Below are positions 25,723 through 34,906 of a DNA stretch of 64,000 nucleotides, one piece after another; the stretch's first letter is position 1, and the number at the start of each line of letters is the position of its first letter. The translations under genes were made by a program, and so were the position numbers. The notes under the pieces are model-generated. The model searched no databases. It was not told the origin of the DNA and saw nothing but the letters and a program-made list of their open reading frames with translations. Where the stretch lies: contig JAEZSE010000037.1 in the NCBI GenBank assembly GCA_023421955.1, positions 1 to 64,000 of the forward strand, given 5' to 3'. Source of the stretch: Bacillota bacterium. GTDB lineage: Bacteria; Bacillota; Clostridia; Christensenellales; UMGS416.

Positions 25723-26886
25723 ATGGACGAACGCATCGTCTTTATTGAGGGAGAGCGCATTGGCGCCATTGACGGGCACATCCGATATTTCCAGAGCGAA
25801 TACCTGGAGCGGTACCGCCAGAACATCCGGCAAATCCGGGAGCGTAATGCCTGGAAGAATGAGGGGGCTGGTGCGGCATTCCGGGGCGAGGGAGGCAACC
25901 ACCAGGAGGCTTCTACCGAGGAAAGCCCCGCTGCCGCAATCCGCGGTGTGGACATACTGAATGATGGCCGGGCTGTGTATACGGTGGGCTCTGCTGACTT
26001 CTCCGGCATCTATCTCAAGCCGCTGGCTGACAACCTGCCGGAAAGCCATGTGCTGCACCACGGCAAGCTGGCATTCGGCGCAGTGTCTGCAAGCCCCGAT
26101 GGCAATGAAGTTACCGTAACAGTGCATTCCGAAGGCCCGGAGTGTCACATCGCGCTGGTAAGCCTGACAGGTGGCAGCACCAGGGCGCTCACAGAGGGCG
26201 ACTCGGTGGACGACAACCCCAGCTGGAGCCGCACAAGCCGGAGGATCTACTACAATTCAGCCGGTATTGGCCGCGACATGGCCGGCGGTTACAGGGCCAC
26301 CGGATCCAGCGCGATCTGCTGCCTGGACCTGGACCGTAAGGTCGTGGAAGATGTTTACGCCCAGGCAGGCCACGACTGCCTGCTCCCACGGGAGGCCCTC
26401 GACGGCTCCGTCTATTTCCTGCGCCGCCCCCATTCGGACACAAACGGGCACGGCATGAGTTTCCTGGATATTCTGATGCTTCCTTACAAAATCCTTAAGG
26501 GGTTGTTTCACTTCCTGGAGTTTTTCACACATCGCTACACAGGAGAAACGTTCAACACCCGGGGAACCAACCCGGCCAGGAGCCGCAATCCGGATTCCCG
26601 GCAGCTCTTCATTCAGGGAAATCTGATCAACGTGGAAAAAACGCTGAAAGAGAACAAAAGCCGGGGCGAGACCTATCCTGGCATCGCGCCGGCAAGCTGG
26701 CAACTGATGCGCCTCACACCGGCGGGGCAGGCCGAAGTGGTGAAAAAAGGCGTGCTGGATTATGACGTGGCCCCCAATGGCGACGTGGTCTATTCCAACG
26801 GCAAGTTCCTTGTGCGGCTCGCAAAGGATGGCCGGGAGGAGCGGCTGGAGAAAGTGGATCTGGCAGTGAAGGTGCGCGTGAAGTGA
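25723..26886 (+). CDS. Hypothetical protein with TolB/WD40-like beta-propeller region
   Basis: A 387-residue protein with no signal peptide. The N-terminal 75 residues are polar and helical. The central and C-terminal parts show propeller-type blades such as SASPDGNEVTVTVHSEG, then DDNPSWSRTSRRIYYNSAG and GDVVYSNGKFLVRLAKDG, as in TolB-type WD40-like repeats. A hydrophobic segment (MSFLDILMLPYKILKGLF, about 246-263) may touch the membrane. The function is unknown. Start ATG at 25723 has GGAGGG 7 nt upstream; a TATAAT at 25690-25695 may be its -10. It ends 48 bases from the convergent Sel1-repeat gene. Confidence 0.7.
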   Translation: MDERIVFIEGERIGAIDGHIRYFQSEYLERYRQNIRQIRERNAWKNEGAGAAFRGEGGNHQEASTEESPAAAIRGVDILNDGRAVYTVGSADFSGIYLKPLADNLPESHVLHHGKLAFGAVSASPDGNEVTVTVHSEGPECHIALVSLTGGSTRALTEGDSVDDNPSWSRTSRRIYYNSAGIGRDMAGGYRATGSSAICCLDLDRKVVEDVYAQAGHDCLLPREALDGSVYFLRRPHSDTNGHGMSFLDILMLPYKILKGLFHFLEFFTHRYTGETFNTRGTNPARSRNPDSRQLFIQGNLINVEKTLKENKSRGETYPGIAPASWQLMRLTPAGQAEVVKKGVLDYDVAPNGDVVYSNGKFLVRLAKDGREERLEKVDLAVKVRVK

Positions 26887-26934
26887 GGCATAGACGCTTA
26901 CCTTGTTCTTTGCGCGTTGGAAAAGCCTGCCCGG

Positions 26935-28083
26935 TTAGTCACCGGCAGTAAGCTCAGCGAGCCTTTCGCGGGCATGTTCATTTTTACCATCGGCGGCTTT
27001 TCGGTACCATTCCAGGGCCGCTGCCATGTCCTTGGCTGTGCCCTGGCCATTTTCCAGGCAATAGGCCAGCCTGTCCATACCATCCGGGTCACCCAATCGG
27101 GCCGCCTCGCTGAAGTTCTGAAAGGCAAGATCAAAGTCTTGCTCCACGCCGTTTCCCTCAAAGCTGCACACGCCCAGGCTTGTAAAGGCTTGGGCTTGTT
27201 GTTGTGCGGCAGCCTTGCGGAACCAGCTCACGGCTGCGGTGTAATCACGCTCTATCAGAAATCCGCTGTAAAGACACGTGCCGACGTACCATTGGGCGTA
27301 AGCATCCCCACGATTCGCCGCCTTGGAGTAGCATTGGAAAGACTTCTTATAGTTTTGTGTGATGCCATAACCATAATAATAACAGTATCCCAACTCCCGC
27401 AGGGCATGGGCAATGCCTGCGTCTGCTGCTTTTTGATACCAGGATGCGGCGGCCTGTCCATCGCGGGGTACACCGTATCCGTTGAAATACAGATACCCCA
27501 ACCAGTCTGCCGCTTCCGGGTCACCCTTTTCCGCTGCATCCATGAAATAATTGGCGGCCTTGGCGTAATCCTGTGGCACGCCCTTGCCGCTGGCGTAACA
27601 CCCGCCGATTGCGCTCTGCGCGCAGGTGTGACCCTGATCAGCCGCCCGGGCAAACCACGTTGCAGCACTTTCATAATCAACGGCGGTGCCATATCCCCAA
27701 TACTGGCACAAGCCAAGGTAATAGTCCGCTTCCTGGTCTCCGTGGCCCGCCAACCCGATGAGAAACTGATAAGCTTTCGCCGCATCTGGTCCGGCAATGG
27801 TGCCGTCATAACAACCCATGGCATAGATGCGCTGGGCCTCCAGGTGGCCCGCGTCAGCGGCTGCCTCCAGCGAAACCATGGACAATTCCTGATCCTGCTT
27901 GAGGGGAAAATGGCCGTCACGGTAATACTCGTAGCGGTAAAACTGCCTGTCCTGCTCAGGCGCTCCATAAACCCGGTAGAGGTCCTGAAGATTGGGGAAC
28001 GAAACCACCAGGATTGCGACGGTCAATGCCAGCTGCGCCACCGCGCCGATGATTGAGAGCACGAGCCACTTTTTTAACTTCAT
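26935..28083 (-). CDS. Membrane-anchored Sel1-repeat protein
   Basis: A 382-residue protein: an N-terminal hydrophobic helix (LVLSIIGAVAQLALTVAILV, about 7-26) serves as anchor or signal, then about eight Sel1-like repeats of 36-ish residues. Typical units are AADQGHTCAQSAIGGCYASG and AAEKGDPEAADWLGYLYFNG. Such alpha-solenoids bind proteins and often act as adaptors at the cell surface or in signalling. No enzymatic motif is present. Promoter candidates at 28130-28158 (TATAAT with a weak -35). The ligand is unknown; neighbours are membrane proteins of unknown role. Confidence 0.88.
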   Translation of the reverse strand: MKLKKWLVLSIIGAVAQLALTVAILVVSFPNLQDLYRVYGAPEQDRQFYRYEYYRDGHFPLKQDQELSMVSLEAAADAGHLEAQRIYAMGCYDGTIAGPDAAKAYQFLIGLAGHGDQEADYYLGLCQYWGYGTAVDYESAATWFARAADQGHTCAQSAIGGCYASGKGVPQDYAKAANYFMDAAEKGDPEAADWLGYLYFNGYGVPRDGQAAASWYQKAADAGIAHALRELGYCYYYGYGITQNYKKSFQCYSKAANRGDAYAQWYVGTCLYSGFLIERDYTAAVSWFRKAAAQQQAQAFTSLGVCSFEGNGVEQDFDLAFQNFSEAARLGDPDGMDRLAYCLENGQGTAKDMAAALEWYRKAADGKNEHARERLAELTAGD

Positions 28084-28524
28084 AGGAAACCCCCTGATCG
28101 CGGGTTAAATAAGTATGCCTGCAAATAACATTATATCTCAATGACGCCAGGTTTTGAATGCGACTATGCCCTATTGCACTTCATCACAGGAGCGGCACCA
28201 GGCACGCCTGCCTGTGCGCTTGCACACATGTACTTCTTTATTTCTTATCTTCTTTAATGGTGTTATTCCATTGTGAGTTTGCTGTTGGCTGGTGTGTGGC
28301 AGGGCCTGTGGCCTGATGAGAATTATGGCAGGAAAGCCAGAGTCCATGAGGCTTGCGCCGCTTGGGATGGCGTGTGGGTTGGAGTGTTGAATGGTATGCT
28401 GTCTTTAGCGTGAGAGGTTGTTGTTCCGCATTTGTGATTCTATACGGAGTGTGGGCGAATGCAATTCGCCCCTACAGTCCCATTGTCATTATTCCTGAGA
28501 TGTGCAGGCAATTGACGTTACATT
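28084..28524. other. Gene-free interval with one family B palindrome
   Basis: The 441-base gap shows no credible gene. Its left end holds the TATAAT-type promoter of the Sel1 gene (minus strand, 28130-28135). At 28451-28476 lies a short palindrome GGGCGAATgcaATTCGCCC followed by CTAC, like the family B repeats at 2024 and 20681. The rest is unremarkable. Confidence 0.6.
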
Positions 28525-29223
28525 CTATATGTCGGCAATTGGAGCAAGCGGCACCGAGGACTTCTGTTTCGAAAAAGAAATGACACCAAAAAAGAAAATC
28601 ATGCCCACCGAGTATGCGATAGCGTTGATTATACTTACGCCATTATTAATCAGGCTAAATTGTCCATCATCTAGCTCAACAATAAGACCAAATATAAGAG
28701 GATAAGCGATCATATACAGAACCAAATACAGGTTTATGATCGCAAGCGTAATCGCCGCTTTTCGAAGCAATCCTGATGTTTGCTTGCTACATGCAACAAC
28801 AACAAGACATACAGCCCATACAAGGTAGATAAAACTATAGATCAGTTGAATCAATCCTGATACCAAGCCAAAATACGGTCCAGACGTAAAGCTCTCTGAT
28901 AGCAAGAGCCTGGACTGTAAGTTCATAAAAAGCATGCCAATCAGGTGGATATATTCTGCGCAAAGCAATACCGATAGTATAACCTTATGGGTTCTGTTGA
29001 TCATATTCCTCCAGTAAAAGAATAGCAGGGTCGCCCAACCAACAGCCACAAACAGGCTAATTGCCACAGAAACAAGGAGAGCTTGTTGTGGAGACTGATC
29101 TACAAAAAGGACCCATGAAAGCATTTTATCAAATTGACCGATCACAGAAATGATAAACACAAATACTGCAAAGAACCAAAATAGAGGCTTGCAGCTATTC
29201 TTCACATATCGTAGTGATACCAT
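28525..29223 (-). CDS. Membrane protein, paralogue 2 of 3
   Basis: A 232-residue protein with about six hydrophobic segments, beginning MVSLRYVKNSCKPLFWFF and ending after FFFGVISFSKQKSS. The basic residues before helix one, the helix order and the FFFG-SFSKQ block match paralogue 1. It is less GC-rich than its neighbours and uses more A/T-ending codons, which may point to later acquisition or relaxed selection. A promoter TTGATT-17-TATAAT lies at 29254-29282 on the minus strand. No function can be assigned. Confidence 0.72.
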   Translation of the reverse strand: MVSLRYVKNSCKPLFWFFAVFVFIISVIGQFDKMLSWVLFVDQSPQQALLVSVAISLFVAVGWATLLFFYWRNMINRTHKVILSVLLCAEYIHLIGMLFMNLQSRLLLSESFTSGPYFGLVSGLIQLIYSFIYLVWAVCLVVVACSKQTSGLLRKAAITLAIINLYLVLYMIAYPLIFGLIVELDDGQFSLINNGVSIINAIAYSVGMIFFFGVISFSKQKSSVPLAPIADI

Positions 29224-29253
29224 GATCGACCTCTACAATATAGTAATGTTACC

Positions 29254-29282
29254 ATTATAGTGTCATTTAAGTGCTTAATCAA
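29254..29282 (-). promoter_or_regulatory. Promoter of membrane paralogue 2
   Basis: Minus-strand TTGATT (29282-29277), 17-base spacer, TATAAT (29259-29254), about 30 bases before the start. Confidence 0.6.
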
Positions 29283-29382
29283 TCTCTAGATGATAAGAAA
29301 CTCACTCACATATGGGGCAAGAGGTTGGATGAAGGGTAAACGAAAGCCCCGGTTTCCCGGGACATCAAATTACCACTCCCCC

Positions 29383-29482
29383 TGTCGTTTCACGACATTT
29401 TGAACCCCCTTACCGATCGTACCGATCGGCATTCCCCCTTTGAAAAGGGGGATAGACCTCAAGAGGGGGACAAGGGGTCCAT
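29383..29482. repeat. Family A repeat overlapping the 3' end of membrane paralogue 3
   Basis: A composite copy: CTCCCCCTGTCGtttcaCGACA, then a palindrome CCGATCGTACCGATCGG (about 29412-29428), then CCCCCTTTgaaAAGGGGG and AGAGGGGGACAAGGGG. From 29410 it lies inside the coding region of paralogue 3. Confidence 0.7.
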
Positions 29483-30195
29483 TGAACAGGTTGTTGCTTG
29501 TCGACCTGTATGGAGGCGGCAGGAACTTCTTGAAGGGCCTTTACTTGTTCCTGAGCGTTCGGTTGCACTGGCTTGGAAAAAGCCAGCACAGCAAAGTAGG
29601 AAAGATAGGACAGCTCAAAGAACACGTAAAGTATATAGCCAACATTGAGAGCTTGGTTCATATCCAGATGTATGGCACTTGCTATTAATGCACTGATTAT
29701 GATCAATGGAATGATAGTTGCGGCAAATACGATTGAGACAATTGCTGATGAATCAAGCAATGTATCTGACCATTTGCTCGCCAATGAGGCGACCATCAGA
29801 ACAAACCAAGTGATGAATGCCAGGAAACTGGTAACGGAAACAATATTGGAAAGAATACTGCCACTGGCATTGGATATGGAAAAAATGATGTGAACCATAA
29901 ACAATGCTGCCGGAAGGAAGTTCAAAACGGAAAGCATGGAAAGAAAATATTGATGCCTTTTTCTGTGGCATTGATAAGCGAACATAAAAAGCAACGAGCT
30001 ATCGATTATCACCAGGACGAAATTGACCCATCCGGCTAAACCTTGTGATGAAAAGGAAAGGTTGTATGCATCGTTGTTGCCGGTAACGAGATAAAGGATC
30101 TCGCTCAGGATGTATACCATTCGAATTGTGGCGAAGGCCCAGAACAACAACCTGCTCTTCCGCTTCAGATAGCTCTGCGGCCATGATATCTCCAT
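29410..30195 (-). CDS. Membrane protein, paralogue 3 of 3, with repeat-encoded C-terminus
   Basis: A 261-residue protein starting MEISWPQSYLKRKSRLLFW, with about six hydrophobic segments and the C-terminal block YFAVLAFSKPVQP, related to paralogues 1 and 2. After a polar segment (about residues 220-238), the last 23 residues (from WTPCPPLEV to NADRYDR) are translated from the family A repeat, which also supplies the stop codon. The start has GGGAGATC upstream; an in-frame start 42 bases earlier lacks one. Composition is AT-richer than the housekeeping genes nearby. Function unknown. Confidence 0.72.
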   Translation of the reverse strand: MEISWPQSYLKRKSRLLFWAFATIRMVYILSEILYLVTGNNDAYNLSFSSQGLAGWVNFVLVIIDSSLLFMFAYQCHRKRHQYFLSMLSVLNFLPAALFMVHIIFSISNASGSILSNIVSVTSFLAFITWFVLMVASLASKWSDTLLDSSAIVSIVFAATIIPLIIISALIASAIHLDMNQALNVGYILYVFFELSYLSYFAVLAFSKPVQPNAQEQVKALQEVPAASIQVDKQQPVQWTPCPPLEVYPPFQRGNADRYDR

Positions 30196-30257
30196 CAACG
30201 ATCTCCCACAGAAATACACTGTGATAATAATAACCAATTAAAATAAAAGAATCAACA

Positions 30258-30297
30258 AACAAAACCCCCTTCCCAATCCAGGAAGGGGGTTGTTTTA
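30258..30297 (-). terminator. Rho-independent terminator after pckA
   Basis: A 10-bp stem ACCCCCTTCC/GGAAGGGGGT with a 7-base loop and T-rich tails on both sides. It lies 21 bases past the pckA stop in the minus-strand sense. Confidence 0.85.
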
Positions 30298-30317
30298 TGG
30301 TTTGGATCTGGTTTGCC

Positions 30318-31979
30318 TTACAGCTTGCTCGCCTGCTCGGCAACCTTCTTCATTGCAGCCAGCGCCTCGTCGGGCAGCTTGTCGATGCCGCCGCGGTTGG
30401 TGGTCTGCTTCTCGATGAAGGCCACGCGGTCGTTGATGCGGGCCACGAAAGCCTTCTTGTATTCCGCATCCTTGAAGTTCAGGTCAAAGCCTTCCACCGG
30501 CTGGTAGGAAATGCCGTTGATGCCCGTCTCCACAAACTTGGCGGTGCCTTCCACGATACCCTCGATAACACCCAGCGTGTGCTCCTTCTTGACCTTCTTG
30601 CCCATGAAGTCGCCGGTGTTGATGATGTAGCACTCCACACCGCGGTCGGTGAAGAGCTTCTTGAACTCGGTGTAGTCAATGGACAGCGGATAGGTGCGGA
30701 AGGGGTTGGCGTAGGGCTCCACAACCAGGGCGTTCGGATCCACACCGGCGGCCAGGCGCTCAGCGCTGGTGCGCTTGGTGGCAAGGGTAGCGCCCATTGT
30801 GCTGGCGAGCACCGGATCGGTGATCTTCAGCAGCGGCGGCAGCGTGGGGTCCTTCATGATCCACATGATGGCATCCACCGGCTCCTGGAAGCGGTTCAGG
30901 CGGTTGGGGCTCCACAGGATGGACTTCACGGCGCGGCCATTGCCGTTGCGCACGTCTTCGGTCACAAGCACGACCTTGTTGTCCTCATCCAACGTGGCGC
31001 CGCAGTTCTGCACGGTGACCAGATACTTGTTGTTCGGGTCGTCCATGCGGTAGTCCTGCGTCTTGTCAAAGTAGGCGGGCTCCAGCGCGATGGACGAACC
31101 GTCCACGGTGCTGATGAGGAACGCGTCGTCATGGAGTACGGTGATGTCATACTTGCCGTCATGCTGGGCGTGGGTGATCGTGGACTTGCCGGAGCCGGAC
31201 AGGCCGAACACACTCAGCACGAATTTCCTGCCGCTCTTCAGGTTGTAGCGCTTCTGGCCGCCGTGGCAGCTGGCATAGCCGTGACGGCTGGCGCAGCCCC
31301 AGCCCAGCGTGAGCGTGCCCTTCTTGTGCTCGCCGAAGTAACGCATGCCCAGCAGCGCCGCGCAATTGTGCTTGGGGTCGAAGAAGGTAAGGCCGAGCGG
31401 ATATTCGGCAGAAGGAGTCCACTGCGGGTCGGAGAAGATGTAGATGTCGCCCTCGCCCTCAATGACGCGGCTTTCCTTATACATCTTGGAGTATTCTTCG
31501 TTCATGTACTGGAAGTTCAGCATCCAGGAGTACATCACGTTTTCTTCGCCCTCGGGGATCAGCAGGTGGGCCTTCACCATGAACTCGGGATCGAGACCCA
31601 CAAACACCTGGGCGTGATACATCGTGCGGTTGCGGGTGTTATAAACGGCTTCGCGCACGATGCCGCAGAAGTCTTCCTCATTCACGTTTGGCTCGCCCAG
31701 GATGCGGCGGGCGGCGGAGGCGCGGCCAAACACGATGCCGTCGTTAAACAGCAGCACTTTGGCGTCGTCGGGCAGGCCGATTTCCTGCGCCTTATACACA
31801 GGCAGGTCGGTGATCACGGTGCCGGGCGAGCCGGCAGCCAGGCGATAGGCCTCTGCCAGAGAGTCCACACGGATGACATTGTTGCCATAGAAAGCCGTCT
31901 CGATCGTCGTGCGCGCCATGGAGAGCGTAGGAGCACCCATGCGGATTTCGTTCCACTTGTAGGTCTGTTTGGTTGCCAT
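30318..31979 (-). CDS. pckA: Phosphoenolpyruvate carboxykinase (ATP)
   Basis: Interconverts oxaloacetate plus ATP with PEP, CO2 and ADP; in anaerobes it often runs toward oxaloacetate and makes ATP. The 553-residue protein is of the ATP-using class. The P-loop is GLSGSGKST (about 259-267), and the kinase-2 metal-binding motif is in VLHDDAF. The oxaloacetate-binding arginine region and GWGCASRHGYASCHGGQ precede the P-loop. The start has GGAGGA 7 nt upstream, and a strong terminator follows. The gene stands alone. Confidence 0.95.
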   Translation of the reverse strand: MATKQTYKWNEIRMGAPTLSMARTTIETAFYGNNVIRVDSLAEAYRLAAGSPGTVITDLPVYKAQEIGLPDDAKVLLFNDGIVFGRASAARRILGEPNVNEEDFCGIVREAVYNTRNRTMYHAQVFVGLDPEFMVKAHLLIPEGEENVMYSWMLNFQYMNEEYSKMYKESRVIEGEGDIYIFSDPQWTPSAEYPLGLTFFDPKHNCAALLGMRYFGEHKKGTLTLGWGCASRHGYASCHGGQKRYNLKSGRKFVLSVFGLSGSGKSTITHAQHDGKYDITVLHDDAFLISTVDGSSIALEPAYFDKTQDYRMDDPNNKYLVTVQNCGATLDEDNKVVLVTEDVRNGNGRAVKSILWSPNRLNRFQEPVDAIMWIMKDPTLPPLLKITDPVLASTMGATLATKRTSAERLAAGVDPNALVVEPYANPFRTYPLSIDYTEFKKLFTDRGVECYIINTGDFMGKKVKKEHTLGVIEGIVEGTAKFVETGINGISYQPVEGFDLNFKDAEYKKAFVARINDRVAFIEKQTTNRGGIDKLPDEALAAMKKVAEQASKL

Positions 31980-32494
31980 GACTGTCCTCCTCTGATTTGT
32001 TTATACTTTCCCCTATTTTGTGAAAATAAAGGGGTTTCACAGGCGATTCTATCTACAATTTCTCCCAGTATGGATTGTATCACAATTTCCACGGCTTGGG
32101 AATGGTCATTTTCAAATATTGCAATTATACACAACGTGCATATGCGTTTCGGGTTAATTTTAACAGATTGTTACCGATATTTGAAGGATAAAATGCAGGA
32201 ATTCAGAGTGTGATCCTGCATGACAAGGGATGTGCCGCTGTGATTATGAGGCTTTCCACCGATCGCCCACCTGGCCGAGCGGTAATATGCACATGGCATG
32301 AGCGGGTGACAAACAAGTCAAAAATGCGGTAACTACCATATTAAGTGGTCGGTGGTTCTGATCGATCAATATATAGTATCCATTTGCATGCTGCACCGCG
32401 TAGCAATACCCCAGCATATCGAGATGCACTTTTTCATCCAAATGTGACTGTGGGCATTTACAAACCGGCAGTCATGTTATAAAATAGGCATCCC
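31980..32494. other. Intergenic region between pckA and nrdJ
   Basis: About 515 bases upstream of two divergent genes. Near 32074 a minus-strand TACAAT may be the pckA -10. A 65-codon open frame at 32244-32441 (minus) has no ribosome site and starts with TTG, so I do not call it. TTTACA (32457-32462) and TATAAA (32478-32483), 15 bases apart, are possible nrdJ promoter elements. No repeat was seen. Confidence 0.5.
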
Positions 32495-32541
32495 ATACCA
32501 CATTTGGTGGTTGTATTACATTCTCATACAATATACAGTAT
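32495..32541 (+). promoter_or_regulatory. Tandem NrdR boxes upstream of nrdJ
   Basis: Box 1, ATACCACATTTGGTGG (32495-32510), matches the six most conserved positions of the NrdR consensus. Box 2, ATACAATATACAGTAT (32526-32541), matches 13 of 16. Their starts are 31 bases apart, about three helical turns, as in known NrdR sites. NrdR, a dATP/ATP-sensing repressor, should act here; its gene is not in the window. Confidence 0.8.
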
Positions 32542-32556
32542 TCTTCGGAGGAGCCC

Positions 32557-34872
32557 ATGGAGATCAACAAGAATGCCCGCACCGTGTTGGAAGCCCGCTA
32601 CCTCGCCAAAGGGGAAGACGGCAAGCCTGTGGAAACCGTGGAAGGCCTGTTTGAGCGCGTGGCAGCCGCCATCGCGGAGAGCGAGCGAGCTTATGGCGGC
32701 GAAGCCGCCGTGGAGGAGGCCAAAGGCAAGTTCTTTGAGTTGATGGCAGCGATGGACTTTCTGCCCAACTCCCCCACGCTGATGAACGCCGGCAGGCCTC
32801 TGGGCCAATTGTCCGCCTGCTTTGTGCTGCCGGTGGAAGACACGATGGAGGGCATCTTTGACTCTGTGAAAAACGCGGCTCTGATCCACAAGAGCGGCGG
32901 TGGCACCGGCTTTTCCTTCTCACGCCTGCGAGGCAAGGGCAGCGCGGTCAATTCCACCGGCGGCGTGGCCTCCGGCCCAGTGAGCTTTATGAAGGTGTTC
33001 AACGCCGCCACCGAGGCCGTCAAGCAGGGCGGCACCCGCCGCGGCGCAAACATGGGCATTTTGCGCGTGGATCACCCGGATATCCTCGAGTTCATTGACT
33101 GCAAGCAGGACACCAAGGAGATCACCAACTTCAACATCTCAGTGGGCATCACCGAGGCCTTCATGCAGGCCGTGGAGAAAGGCGAGAGCTACGACCTGAT
33201 TGACCCGCGCACCAAGGCATCGGTGGGCAAGCTTTCCGCAGGCGAGGTGTTTGACCACATTGTGGATGCCGCCTGGCGCAACGGCGAGCCTGGCATCGTA
33301 TTTCTGGACCGCCTGAACCGCGACAACCCTGTGCCGGGCCTTGGCCAGATCGAATCCACCAACCCCTGTGGCGAGCAGCCGCTGCTGCCCTATGAGTCCT
33401 GCAACCTGGGCAGCATCAACTTAACGCAGATGGTCAAGGGCGGCCAGGTGGATTGGGCCCGTCTGGGCGACACCGTGGCGCTGGCCGTGCGCTTCCTGGA
33501 CGACGTGATCGACGCAAACAAATACCCCTTGAAGGAAATTGACGAGACCACCAAGAAAACCCGCAAGGTCGGGTTGGGCGTGATGGGCTGGGCCGACCTG
33601 CTGCTGGAGCTCGGCGTGCCCTACAACTCTCAGAGGGCGGTGGACCTGGCCAACCAGCTGATGGCCTTCATCGATGAAAAGGCCAAACAGGCCAGCGAAG
33701 CGCTGGCAGCCACGAAGGGCACCTTCCCCGCCTACGAAAACAGCACATGGGCCGGCAAGCAGAAGCTTCGCAACGCCACAGTGACCACGATCGCCCCCAC
33801 CGGCACGCTCTCCATCATTGCAGGCGTATCCAGCGGCGTGGAGCCGGTGTTCGGCTATGTGTATATCCGAAACGTAATGGACGGCACCGAACTGATTGAG
33901 GTCAATCCGGTGTTGAAATCTGAGCTTCAGAAGCGGGGTATTTACTCCGAAGAGCTGATGAAGCGCATCGCCCAGGGCGAGCACCTCGCAGACATCGCCG
34001 AGCTGCCGGAAGACATCCGCCGCGTCTTCGTGTCCGCCCACGACGTTTCGCCGGAGTGGCACATCAAGATGCAGGCTGCCTTCCAGGCCCACACCGACAA
34101 CGCCGTTTCCAAGACCATCAACTTCGCAAACCACGCCACCCGCGCAGACGTGGCCCAGTCCTACCAGCTGGCCTGGAAGTTGGGCTGCAAGGGCCTGACG
34201 ATCTATCGCGACGGCAGCAGGAGCTTCCAGGTGCTGAACATTGGCAAAGTAAACAAAGAGGGAGAGGCACCCGAAGGCACAAAAACACCGGGAGTCTGCG
34301 AATCCTGTGAATACCTGGGGCCACAGGGCAACGTGCCGCTGCCCCCCAAACCCATCCAGCCCCGGCCACGGCCCGACGTGACCAGCGGCCTCACGGAGCG
34401 GATGAAGATCGGCTGCGGCAACCTCTATGTAACGGTGAACTACGACGAGCAGGGCATCTGCGAGGTCTTCACCAACACAGGCAAGGCCGGCGGCTGCCCC
34501 TCGCAGAGCGAGGCCACGGCGCGGTTGGTCTCCATCGCACTGCGCAGCGGCATGGATGCCAAGCGCATCATCAATGAGCTCAAAGGCATTCGCTGCCCCA
34601 GCACAATCCGCCAAAACGGCATGAAGTGCACCTCCTGCCCCGACGGCATTGCCCGGGTGATTGAAAAGGTGCTGGCAATGCAAAACGGCGACGAGGCACA
34701 GGCAGCGCCGGTTTATGTCGCACCCATGGCGCCGGCTCCGCAGAAGGAAGAGGAGCAGCCCTATGAAGCCGTGGCGGCCCGCATCCGCTTCTGCCCGGAG
34801 TGCGGGGCCAAGGTGGAGCATGAGGGTGGGTGCGTGTCCTGCCGGCAGTGCGGATTTTCCCGGTGCGGGTAA
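32557..34872 (+). CDS. nrdJ: Adenosylcobalamin-dependent (class II) ribonucleotide reductase
   Basis: Makes deoxyribonucleotides using a B12-derived radical, with or without oxygen. The 771 residues show the family landmarks: LSACFVLPVEDT (Cys about 88), NPCGEQPLLPYESCNLGS (about 269-286), and PTGTLSIIAGVSSGVEP. A TSCPD domain (about 615-710, with CTSCPDGI) and a C-terminal zinc ribbon CPECG...CRQCG follow, with a final SRCG near the end for thiol exchange. Start ATG has GGAGGAG 5 nt upstream. Paired NrdR boxes lie just upstream. The host also has NrdDG (42480-44576), so two anaerobe-compatible enzymes coexist. Confidence 0.96.
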   Translation: MEINKNARTVLEARYLAKGEDGKPVETVEGLFERVAAAIAESERAYGGEAAVEEAKGKFFELMAAMDFLPNSPTLMNAGRPLGQLSACFVLPVEDTMEGIFDSVKNAALIHKSGGGTGFSFSRLRGKGSAVNSTGGVASGPVSFMKVFNAATEAVKQGGTRRGANMGILRVDHPDILEFIDCKQDTKEITNFNISVGITEAFMQAVEKGESYDLIDPRTKASVGKLSAGEVFDHIVDAAWRNGEPGIVFLDRLNRDNPVPGLGQIESTNPCGEQPLLPYESCNLGSINLTQMVKGGQVDWARLGDTVALAVRFLDDVIDANKYPLKEIDETTKKTRKVGLGVMGWADLLLELGVPYNSQRAVDLANQLMAFIDEKAKQASEALAATKGTFPAYENSTWAGKQKLRNATVTTIAPTGTLSIIAGVSSGVEPVFGYVYIRNVMDGTELIEVNPVLKSELQKRGIYSEELMKRIAQGEHLADIAELPEDIRRVFVSAHDVSPEWHIKMQAAFQAHTDNAVSKTINFANHATRADVAQSYQLAWKLGCKGLTIYRDGSRSFQVLNIGKVNKEGEAPEGTKTPGVCESCEYLGPQGNVPLPPKPIQPRPRPDVTSGLTERMKIGCGNLYVTVNYDEQGICEVFTNTGKAGGCPSQSEATARLVSIALRSGMDAKRIINELKGIRCPSTIRQNGMKCTSCPDGIARVIEKVLAMQNGDEAQAAPVYVAPMAPAPQKEEEQPYEAVAARIRFCPECGAKVEHEGGCVSCRQCGFSRCG

Positions 34873-34906
34873 TCAATATTCCTCTCTGTTCGTTTTCCTA
34901 TGGGGG

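Noticed and set aside
28353..28583. Plus-strand frame in the gap upstream of the Sel1 gene
   Set aside because: It runs through a family B palindrome and into the antisense of membrane paralogue 2, has no ribosome site and no family resemblance.
30297..32213. Very long open frame antisense to pckA
   Set aside because: It mirrors the high-GC pckA gene, which has clear family motifs and a ribosome site; the opposite frame has none. Similar long antisense frames opposite nrdD (42372-44423) and nrdJ (33421-34821) were rejected for the same reason.
32244..32441. 65-codon minus-strand frame between pckA and nrdJ
   Set aside because: TTG start, no ribosome site, no recognised similarity, and an atypical composition; could be a decayed fragment but cannot be supported.
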